This document shows positions 25,183 to 31,453 of a stretch of DNA of 64,000 nt, piece after piece (positions within the stretch are counted from its first letter, which is position 1; each line of letters opens with the position of its first letter). The DNA lies in contig CAZPME010000007.1 in the NCBI GenBank assembly GCA_964587885.1, positions 1 to 64,000 of the forward strand, written 5' to 3'. The translations under genes were made by a program, and so were the position numbers. Below the pieces are notes generated by a model that was not told the origin of the DNA, made no database searches, and saw only the letters and a program-made list of their open reading frames with translations. Source of the DNA: UBA60 sp964587885. GTDB lineage: Archaea; Thermoplasmatota; Poseidoniia; Poseidoniales; Poseidoniaceae.

Positions 25183-25751
25183 CAACTAGAGCAGATGCTA
25201 TTGCTGCGGTAGACACCCTCGTTAGGTATCTGGAAGGTGATGAGGTCGAATTAAGAGAGGGGTTGGTAAATACTCCAAAGCGAGTTGTGGATTCATTTGA
25301 TGAAATATTTGATGGCTATACGATGAAGGCAGACGAAATACTTGATGCAACCTTCAATGCTGAAGGTTATGATGGTATTGTGCTGCTAAAGGATATTGAG
25401 TTTCATAGCACTTGTGAGCACCATTTGCAGCCATTCACAGGTAGTGCACATGTGGCCTATATTCCAGTTGATAGAATTGTAGGTATTAGCAAACTAGCTC
25501 GAATAGTAGACCTGCATGCTCGTCGCCTGCAAAATCAAGAGCGAATTACTAAATCTGTAGCAGATGATCTTGAGCAGCATCTTTCTCCAATGGGTTGTGC
25601 TGTAATAATAGAAGCGCAACACGGCTGCATGCGTTGTCGTGGAGTAAAGAAACAGAATTCAATTATGACGACTTCGGCAATGCGCGGTGTATTCTTTGAT
25701 AAATCTGAAGCGCGTAGTGAATTGTTACAACTAATCTACGGCAACAAATAG
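25179..25751 (+). CDS. folE: GTP cyclohydrolase I (FolE type)
   Basis: The enzyme converts GTP to 7,8-dihydroneopterin triphosphate, here the first step of preQ0 synthesis. The 190-aa protein has the zinc site STCEHHLQPFTGSAHVAYIP (about residues 76-95), GISKLARIVDLHARRLQNQE and the second zinc Cys in GCMRCRG (about 149-155). The start has gaggtg five bases upstream and overlaps the RHH stop. Many archaea use the unrelated MptA enzyme instead; here the bacterial-type FolE is used. Confidence 0.94.
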   Translation: MTTRADAIAAVDTLVRYLEGDEVELREGLVNTPKRVVDSFDEIFDGYTMKADEILDATFNAEGYDGIVLLKDIEFHSTCEHHLQPFTGSAHVAYIPVDRIVGISKLARIVDLHARRLQNQERITKSVADDLEQHLSPMGCAVIIEAQHGCMRCRGVKKQNSIMTTSAMRGVFFDKSEARSELLQLIYGNK

Positions 25752-25758
25752 GTGTATT

Positions 25759-26439
25759 ATGTCCCGAATACCAATTGAAGATTTTCAGCCTTGCGAAATC
25801 TCAGGTGGAGATTTTGGCGGCGATGCGGCTGAAGATTTAGCAGCGGAATATCCAATTGTGGAGATATTTCACAGTGTTCAGGGAGAGGGTTTTCACTGTG
25901 GAAGTCCACGAATCTTCATACGTTTTGGCACTTGCAATCTTCGATGTGAATGGTGCGATACAAATTTTGATGAATGGAATACGATGACTGTAGTAGAACT
26001 CCTCGCTGAAATATCAGCATTTGACTGTAGAGAAATTGTGTTCACCGGCGGGGAGCCAGCATTGCAAGACTTATGGCCACTCGTACGTTGTTTGAAACGC
26101 AGGCAATATCACCTCTCTATTGAGACCAATGGTACGATTGAATTGCCAGAAGATCTAATCGACTGGGTGTGTGTATCTCCCAAGGACCAATTGTATCCGA
26201 ATAGCAAGATTAAGCAGAGGTCTGGGGACGAATTAAAAGTCGTTTATTGCGGACAGGACCTAGCATTATACGATGATTTGATTTCTGGATTTGATCACCT
26301 ATTCTTACAACCATGCTATATCGAAAGTGATTCAGTAGAGAAGAACGGTATCTCTTTTCAACAAACCGAGATGGTAGTTAAGCAAAGTCATGGCTGGAGA
26401 TTGAGTCTCCAAACCCACAAATGGATGGGGGTTGACTAA
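25759..26439 (+). CDS. queE: 7-carboxy-7-deazaguanine synthase
   Basis: This radical-SAM enzyme contracts 6-carboxytetrahydropterin to 7-carboxy-7-deazaguanine. The 226-aa protein has EIFHSVQGEGFHCGSPRIFI and the iron-sulfur motif CNLRCEWC (CxxxCxxC), followed by EIVFTGGEPALQ (the GGEP SAM-binding motif) and IETNGTIELP. The ATG follows ggtg by four bases. queC starts inside its stop codon region (taATG). Its place in the preQ0 operon is unambiguous. Confidence 0.93.
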   Translation: MSRIPIEDFQPCEISGGDFGGDAAEDLAAEYPIVEIFHSVQGEGFHCGSPRIFIRFGTCNLRCEWCDTNFDEWNTMTVVELLAEISAFDCREIVFTGGEPALQDLWPLVRCLKRRQYHLSIETNGTIELPEDLIDWVCVSPKDQLYPNSKIKQRSGDELKVVYCGQDLALYDDLISGFDHLFLQPCYIESDSVEKNGISFQQTEMVVKQSHGWRLSLQTHKWMGVD

Positions 26440-27218
26440 TGCGCGCGGTAATTGCCCTATCTGGTGGGATGGACTCGACTTCCCTACTACTGAGGCTTTT
26501 ATCGGCGGGATACTCTGTGTCATGCATCTCTTACGATTATGGGCAAAAGCATGTAATTGAGTTAGAGAGGGCAAGGGACAATATCAGTTACCTAGAAAGT
26601 AATGGTTTTACAATATCTCATCAAATAATTGACTTATCGAGTGCGATGGAGTCTTTTCATTCGGCCCTTACAAGCGAAAATTTCGACATTCCTCTTGGGC
26701 ATTATGAAGAGGAGCAAATGAAGCAAACAGTTGTTCCAAATCGCAATGCTATCTTTTCATCCATTCTATACGGTCATGCCCTCTCAATCTCGACACGTGA
26801 AAATTGCCCGGTTACTATTGCACTCGGAGTGCATTCAGGAGACCATGCAATTTATCCGGATTGTCGGCCCGAATTTTATGCTGCATTGGGTCAAGCCTTT
26901 GCTCTAGGTAATTGGGATAGTGAAAATGTAAATATTCAACTACCATATATAGAGGGGGATAAGGAGACTATCCTGCTTGATGCACTTATCTCCTGTGAAA
27001 AACTTGGATTGGATTTCAACACGATTTTCTCGAATACAAATACCTCATACAACCCAGATGCTCAAGGCCGATCTTCGGGCACTTCGGGTGCCGATATTGA
27101 GCGTATTTTGGCGTTTCATGCGATCGGGCGTCCAGACCCAGTTGCCTACGTCAAACCGTGGCCAGAAGTACTTGATTACGCATTAACAGTCGCAGCACAG
27201 CATAATGAGGTGATTTGA
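26439..27218 (+). CDS. queC: 7-cyano-7-deazaguanine synthase (QueC), zinc cysteines missing
   Basis: QueC uses ATP and ammonia to make preQ0 from 7-carboxy-7-deazaguanine. The 259-aa protein has the PP-loop ALSGGMDSTSLLLRLL, YDYGQKHVIELERA, VVPNRNAIFSSILYG and VHSGDHAIYPDCRPEFY. The usual C-terminal zinc site of QueC (a Cys in the WSCYNP element plus CGxCxxC) is replaced here by NTSYNP and GRSSGTSGADIER, so all four cysteines are Ser, Ser, Ser and Asp by alignment. Length and other motifs are normal, so the enzyme is probably active without structural zinc. Confidence 0.88.
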   Translation: MRAVIALSGGMDSTSLLLRLLSAGYSVSCISYDYGQKHVIELERARDNISYLESNGFTISHQIIDLSSAMESFHSALTSENFDIPLGHYEEEQMKQTVVPNRNAIFSSILYGHALSISTRENCPVTIALGVHSGDHAIYPDCRPEFYAALGQAFALGNWDSENVNIQLPYIEGDKETILLDALISCEKLGLDFNTIFSNTNTSYNPDAQGRSSGTSGADIERILAFHAIGRPDPVAYVKPWPEVLDYALTVAAQHNEVI

Positions 27219-27421
27219 TTTTTGCAATCGTAGAACGGACTTGGCACATTTACGCTTTCTTTGGTGCATGTTTACTCGCATTTTCAGTATACGGCTGGCA
27301 TAGTATTGGTGAGTGGAATGGGTTCTTGAGCGCGATACTAATTGCCGGATTGTTCGCAATGTTGGTTGCAAAAATTGTTCAAGTTATCGATTCTAGAAAA
27401 AAATTGGAGGAAAAAATATGA
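27215..27421 (+). CDS. Small two-helix membrane protein inside the preQ0 operon
   Basis: A 68-aa protein with two hydrophobic helices (IYAFFGACLLAFSVYGW and FLSAILIAGLFAMLVAKIV) and a charged tail. It overlaps queC upstream and queD downstream (ATGA), so it is translated as part of the operon. The start is unclear: TTG at 27215 touches the Shine-Dalgarno gaggtgat at 27207-27214, while ATT at 27218 lies five bases after the GGTG core, the spacing seen at hutH and folE. No family is recognised; its role in deazaguanine synthesis or transport is unknown. Confidence 0.6.
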   Translation: MIFAIVERTWHIYAFFGACLLAFSVYGWHSIGEWNGFLSAILIAGLFAMLVAKIVQVIDSRKKLEEKI

Positions 27422-27870
27422 CTACATTAATTAGACGCTGGGTAGAAACTGACACCGGCCACAGAGTACCAAATCACAAGAGCAAATGCCGTCATATGCA
27501 CGGACACCGATACCGTTGGGAGGCTGAAATAGAAGGTGATATAATTGAGATCGATGGTGTAAGCGAGCAGGGAATGCTGATTGATTTTAGTGATGTTGCA
27601 ACTATTCTTGAGAAACGAATTCATGATGTTGTCGATCACGCTTTTTTGGTATATTCTGGCGATGACGAAGCATTGTCAGCATTGAAAATAATGGGTGATT
27701 CACACAGAACTGTTGTGGTTGACTTTATTCCAACTGCAGAGAATTTGGCGAAATGGGCATTTGAACAGGTTGAGCCGCACTTGAAAACCGCATATGGGAA
27801 TCGGTTACAATTAGTAGCAATGCATGTACGAGAAACACCCAAATCCTGGGCTGTTTGGCGGAATCAGTAA
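27418..27870 (+). CDS. queD: 6-carboxytetrahydropterin synthase (QueD/PTPS family)
   Basis: The enzyme converts dihydroneopterin triphosphate to 6-carboxy-5,6,7,8-tetrahydropterin. In the 150-aa protein the zinc ligands are H15, H28 and H30 (CRHMHGHRYRWEAEIEG) with C24 as catalytic Cys; DHAFLV and FIPTAENLAKWAFEQVEPHL give the later conserved His and Glu region. The ATG is preceded by ggagg. It completes the FolE-QueD-QueE-QueC set. The stop lies one base from that of convergent trmJ. Confidence 0.92.
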   Translation: MTTLIRRWVETDTGHRVPNHKSKCRHMHGHRYRWEAEIEGDIIEIDGVSEQGMLIDFSDVATILEKRIHDVVDHAFLVYSGDDEALSALKIMGDSHRTVVVDFIPTAENLAKWAFEQVEPHLKTAYGNRLQLVAMHVRETPKSWAVWRNQ

Positions 27871-27871
27871 T

Positions 27872-28696
27872 CTACTCAATCCGACGCCGGCGCGACCTCA
27901 TCCATTCTTGATTACCAGAAAGTTTCTGCAGTGCAGTAGTTGCTTCGACAAAAGCGCCGATGAGGCGTTGTACCTCATTATCAATTGGCAATCCTCGTAA
28001 GATAGTACGCTGTAAATTGTCCTCAAACATCGCTTTTTTGTGCACATCTCCTTCCAATGATTTTGCAAATTCTGAAATCGACTGACGCAATAATCGACGT
28101 AATTCTGGAGATAATGAACGGTCGATTTGCAAATTCTTACTGGATTTTGAATTAGGCAATTTTGAGGAGATTAATGATGCTCGATTCAGTTCATACAAAG
28201 TTAGAGCAACAGAATGAGATAGATTACAGATGGGGTATCCTTCCCAAGTAGGTATGGTCAGTAAAAAATCACACTGCTGCAATTCATCAGTGGCCAATCC
28301 CATTCCTTCTTCACCAAAAACTAGAGCGACTTTACCACTGTAGTTGTCGAGCTTGTCGGCCACCTCCCACGGTAGTAGAAAATGACGGAATAGAGTCTTA
28401 TCACCACTTTCACGCTTCCCACTTGTACCAATAACCAAACCGAAATTAGAACATGCTTCGGTAAATGAATCGTACATGATACACTCATCAAGGAGTCGTC
28501 CAGCGTGCTTGGCCCTATTACGTGCTTCCTCTTCGTCAGGAGAGCATAGAGGGTTAACTAGGCATAATTTATCAAAACCAAAATTGAGCATTGCACGGCA
28601 AATGGCACCAAGATTTCCGGGGTGTTGAGGGCGCACTAGGACTATTGAAAGTTCATACGGGCGCTTTGGCAAAGGGATGTCTCGACGATCACCCAT
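27872..28696 (-). CDS. trmJ: SPOUT RNA 2'-O-methyltransferase, TrmJ type
   Basis: The enzyme probably methylates ribose at position 32 of tRNA. The 274-aa protein has the SpoU N-terminus VLVRPQHPGNLGAICRAMLN, VIGTSGKRESG, the knot motifs ALVFGEEGMGLATDEL and IPTWEGYPICNLSHSVALTL, and a C-terminal helical extension usual for TrmJ. It is the last gene of the ribosomal protein operon, starting directly at the stop of the preceding small gene. Another SpoU target (rRNA) cannot be excluded. Confidence 0.85.
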   Translation of the reverse strand: MGDRRDIPLPKRPYELSIVLVRPQHPGNLGAICRAMLNFGFDKLCLVNPLCSPDEEEARNRAKHAGRLLDECIMYDSFTEACSNFGLVIGTSGKRESGDKTLFRHFLLPWEVADKLDNYSGKVALVFGEEGMGLATDELQQCDFLLTIPTWEGYPICNLSHSVALTLYELNRASLISSKLPNSKSSKNLQIDRSLSPELRRLLRQSISEFAKSLEGDVHKKAMFEDNLQRTILRGLPIDNEVQRLIGAFVEATTALQKLSGNQEWMRSRRRRIE

Positions 28697-28921
28697 CTAA
28701 TCACCTCGGTTGTTTTCCCATTCCAGCACCCATTCGGGGTCACACAATTGATACAGAAAGGCCACAAAACCACCGTTTTCTCGATCTTGCATTGGAATAC
28801 TTCGCTTTTTTAATCCATGATTATCACGTAAATGATTCAATAGTGAAGTTAATACATCTGCTGAATCATGGTGAATGCTGACTGGGTTACGACTCCAGTC
28901 CATCCGGACCGGGGTCAGCAT
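28697..28921 (-). CDS. Unknown 74-aa protein in the ribosomal operon
   Basis: A small soluble protein (RNPVSIHHDSADVLTSLLNH, then GGFVAFLYQLCDPEWVLEWE). It is not recognised. It starts nine bases after the eS17 stop and its TAG stop abuts the trmJ ATG, so expression is coupled to translation genes. An internal ATG at 28903 would give a 68-aa version. The C-terminal aromatic, acidic segment (DPEWVLEWENN) looks like a binding element. Confidence 0.6.
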   Translation of the reverse strand: MLTPVRMDWSRNPVSIHHDSADVLTSLLNHLRDNHGLKKRSIPMQDRENGGFVAFLYQLCDPEWVLEWENNRGD

Positions 28922-28930
28922 AATCTCGCC

Positions 28931-29122
28931 TCAATCGACTCGGCGCTGTTGGTAACGGGTTACATAGCCCGCAATCCAATTGCGAAGTTTCTTATTTGGG
29001 ACATCGGTATATTTCTCAACCAACTTTTTGTTGTTCTCAAAATCATCGTTGAATTCATCCCCGTACTCATTACATAATTTGATGGCTCGGATTTTAATAA
29101 ATGAAGGTCTAATATTTCCCAT
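28931..29122 (-). CDS. rps17e: Ribosomal protein eS17
   Basis: A 63-aa small-subunit protein specific to archaea and eukaryotes. The sequence GNIRPSFIKIRAIKLCNEYG, then FENNKKLVEKYTDVPNKKLR and NWIAGYVTRYQQR follows the family closely. The start is the ATG at 29122, seven bases after eL31. Confidence 0.92.
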   Translation of the reverse strand: MGNIRPSFIKIRAIKLCNEYGDEFNDDFENNKKLVEKYTDVPNKKLRNWIAGYVTRYQQRRVD

Positions 29123-29129
29123 AACTACA

Positions 29130-29405
29130 CTACTCCTCTAGTAACTTAACTTCAATTGGAATGTCTTCTTCCTCGAATCTAGTAATTTGTAATCGCACCT
29201 TGCGTGGTGGATTTTCAATACCATTAGCCCAAATATATTCATTTACATCTGGATCAATATACAACTCTTCTTCTTCAGTCACTTTTAGATGACGAATAAC
29301 TTCGTTGCGAATAATAGTAATAGCACGTGGGCTACGCTTGTAGCGAGTGATATTCCATGCACCACGCAATGGGACTGTTAATTCGCTGATATTTCCTCGT
29401 GCCAT
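29130..29405 (-). CDS. rpl31e: Ribosomal protein eL31
   Basis: A 91-aa large-subunit protein near the exit tunnel. ELTVPLRGAWNITRYKRSPR, AITIIRNEVIRHLKV and the conserved IDPDVNEYIWANGIENPPRK identify it. The usual archaeal downstream partner, translation factor aIF6, is not here; eS17 follows instead. Confidence 0.94.
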   Translation of the reverse strand: MARGNISELTVPLRGAWNITRYKRSPRAITIIRNEVIRHLKVTEEEELYIDPDVNEYIWANGIENPPRKVRLQITRFEEEDIPIEVKLLEE

Positions 29406-29413
29406 ATTCTCAC

Positions 29414-29569
29414 CTATCTCTGTAATTTACTTCGGCGCCAATGGTGGCGCTTTGGGTGGGTTGTAGTCTTGCGGTTAGTCTTCATCATGACCCAAACAGG
29501 CACACGACGATTTTGCTTCACTACTTTGAGTAGTCGTTGTTTCTTTGGTCCTGGTTTATTACTGGCCAT
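29414..29569 (-). CDS. rpl39e: Ribosomal protein eL39
   Basis: A 51-aa basic protein that lines the exit tunnel. NKPGPKKQRLLKVVKQNRRV, PVWVMMKTNRK and PKRHHWRRSKLQR match the family. The ATG at 29569 gives the standard length; an upstream extension to 29596 overlaps the preceding gene and is rejected. Confidence 0.95.
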   Translation of the reverse strand: MASNKPGPKKQRLLKVVKQNRRVPVWVMMKTNRKTTTHPKRHHWRRSKLQR

Positions 29570-29570
29570 T

Positions 29571-29930
29571 TCATACTCTCCTAATCGATGGGTCACGGCG
29601 CTGCTCCTGCAGCCCAGACAATATTGTCTTCAAAGTTGAGTCGGCGATTGGAATTGCAATTCTCTTAGAGGAATGCAGTTGGAAAAGTTGCTCCTTAACT
29701 GACTGTGATAATTCTGGAAAAGCCAATTCGAGGCGAGCAAGACGTGAACGTGCATCTGGAGTTAGAATAATCTTCATTGCTTCATTTAAGCGACTTTGTT
29801 CTGCCTCGGAAATTTGTGCCTGTTCTTCTGCAGCCAATTGTGCATTGGATTGCTCTTCAATTTGGGATTGCAACTCTTGCCGGCGAGCAGCGCGCAATTG
29901 AGTGAGTTCATCGTCTGTAGAAACAGCCAT
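29571..29930 (-). CDS. PDCD5-family DNA/ribosome-associated protein
   Basis: A 119-aa helical protein of the archaeal PDCD5/TFAR19 family, normally encoded beside eS19 and eL39. DDELTQLRAARRQELQSQIE forms a long helix; AMKIILTPDARSRLARLELA and ISEAEQSRLNEA belong to the core; PIADSTLKTILSGLQEQRRD is the C-terminal signature. Its biochemical role is unsettled. ATG at 29930 is preferred to GTG at 29939. Confidence 0.9.
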   Translation of the reverse strand: MAVSTDDELTQLRAARRQELQSQIEEQSNAQLAAEEQAQISEAEQSRLNEAMKIILTPDARSRLARLELAFPELSQSVKEQLFQLHSSKRIAIPIADSTLKTILSGLQEQRRDPSIRRV

Positions 29931-29950
29931 TGTACTCACTTCTCCACACC

Positions 29951-30457
29951 CTAATACTTGCTCAATCCAGGATACTCTGAATCGACTGAGTCACGAATTT
30001 CATGAGCTACGCCGTCAAGTAATTTCTGCCCAGCGCCAGTGATTTTTCGGCCATTGTAAATGTTGACCTTTTGCTTTTCATCGTCTTCCACTTCAACTTC
30101 GATGACCTTGAGTAAGTCTTTCTCAATCAAACCTGCATCTTCGAGTTGCTGCAGAACTGTGCGGATGACATGGCGGCTACCGGCCCGAGCCGAATTAGGA
30201 CTGACTCCACGGTTGCTCTTGCCACCATATTCTTGTGCGAGATGATTGACTCCAATCGGCCCTTTATCAGCGATTTTACGTAGTACCGCTGCGGCACGAA
30301 TTTCCCACCAGTTGCCTTGTTCCGGCGGCCTTTCCTTGTGGACTCCGGTCTTTACATGCTCAGCCCATTCTGGTATTGAAATAGCCTTGTTGTCTGCAAA
30401 TGCATCTGCAACAGCAGGTAGCAGTAGGTTGGATGGAACATCGTAAAACGTCGTCAT
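29951..30457 (-). CDS. rps19e: Ribosomal protein eS19
   Basis: A 168-aa small-subunit protein. FYDVPSNLLLPAVADAFADN, then QGNWWEIRAAAVLRKIADKG, GGKSNRGVSPNSARAGSRHV and VLQQLEDAGLIEKD are characteristic. Residues 130-145 (EVEDDEKQKVNIYNGRK) are longer and more acidic than average. It is the first gene of the minus-strand translation operon; the ATG at 30457 is preferred to the TTG at 30466. Confidence 0.94.
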   Translation of the reverse strand: MTTFYDVPSNLLLPAVADAFADNKAISIPEWAEHVKTGVHKERPPEQGNWWEIRAAAVLRKIADKGPIGVNHLAQEYGGKSNRGVSPNSARAGSRHVIRTVLQQLEDAGLIEKDLLKVIEVEVEDDEKQKVNIYNGRKITGAGQKLLDGVAHEIRDSVDSEYPGLSKY

Positions 30458-30599
30458 GCGAAGCACCGAGCGATTCGCCGACCCACTTCCCGTATTTGAA
30501 TCAATTGGCTGTCCCTACGGGACATATTAGACGACATCCACCCATTTTGACGTCGCTCATGAACAATAGTTGAAAGAGAATCGCCCGTCGCCCGACTCA
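30458..30599. promoter_or_regulatory. Divergent region between eS19 operon and a membrane protein gene
   Basis: These 142 bases must hold the promoter of the ribosomal operon on the minus strand. An open minus frame crosses it but codes nothing recognisable. An imperfect AT-rich stretch (catattag, about 30522-30529) is the best TATA candidate. No clear hairpin was found. Confidence 0.35.
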
Positions 30600-31406
30600 A
30601 TGCGAAAGGCTTTGGCGCAGAATCCCAATATATTGCGGACCCTTGTCGGCCTTTCGCTAACACTGATAATCGTGCTATCATATGCTGTTTACAGTGCCTC
30701 TTTGGATAGTGATTATTACGTCTATTCCAACACTAGCAGCGAAAGCATAGCAGATCTTGAGCTTATCTCTAAGCAACAGTATACCGCTGAGGGAGAGCAA
30801 TGGACTATGTGGATTTGGGAATTCGATTCAATCGGCACCAACTTGACGTGGATTAACGCCACTCTAAGCGGGGGTATTGAAGGTGGAATTGTAAAAATGA
30901 CCAATGCTGGGGAAGGTTACTGGAGTCACCCTGATTTAGGCAATATTGATGGTGAAAAATTTTCTTGTGCAATTTCGTGCGCCAAATTGGGAACTCATCA
31001 AATCGAAATTGATTCAGACGGTAGTGCTCAAATATCCGGCTTGACCGATTGGCAGCCAGCTCGCCGTGATGGTGGTACAGTTCGGGCAACAAATATTTCC
31101 GTAGCAGAATACGAGGCGCGAGAACTCGTTGATTACAATCACTCGAGCAATGTTTGGCAAGTTTCCCTAAATATGCCTGGAAATCACTCACTCAGTCCGG
31201 AAATTGAAGTAACATTTGTCAATGAAATGTTTGGTGGAATTGAAGCTTTTTCCATCGACCCTGCTACTGAATTACTATGGGCAACGTTCTCAGTCATAGG
31301 CTGTTTTGCGGTGTTACTAGTACCCTCATTTGCAATATATTTTGCCGCCCAAGCAAAAGAGAGGCGGGCAGAAAAAATCGTACTTCTCAATGGTGAAGAA
31401 GAATAA
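30600..31406 (+). CDS. Membrane protein with large external domain
   Basis: A 268-aa protein with an N-terminal helix (LVGLSLTLIIVLSYAVYSA), an outside domain of about 190 residues rich in N-x-S/T sites with a CAISCAK pair, and a C-terminal helix (WATFSVIGCFAVLLVPSFAIYFA) followed by a charged tail. No family is recognised. ATG at 30600 is chosen over TTG at 30570. It lies 47 bases upstream of the giant surface protein and may be its partner. Confidence 0.6.
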   Translation: MRKALAQNPNILRTLVGLSLTLIIVLSYAVYSASLDSDYYVYSNTSSESIADLELISKQQYTAEGEQWTMWIWEFDSIGTNLTWINATLSGGIEGGIVKMTNAGEGYWSHPDLGNIDGEKFSCAISCAKLGTHQIEIDSDGSAQISGLTDWQPARRDGGTVRATNISVAEYEARELVDYNHSSNVWQVSLNMPGNHSLSPEIEVTFVNEMFGGIEAFSIDPATELLWATFSVIGCFAVLLVPSFAIYFAAQAKERRAEKIVLLNGEEE

Positions 31407-31453
31407 CCCGCCTGCGGCGAATTGAAATAGATAAATTGTAGTCATCCCCATAC

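Noticed and set aside
30454..30681. Minus-strand open frame of 75 codons upstream of eS19
   Set aside because: It overlaps the divergent membrane protein start and the likely ribosomal operon promoter, has no recognisable domain, and only its last 23-27 codons avoid the neighbouring gene.
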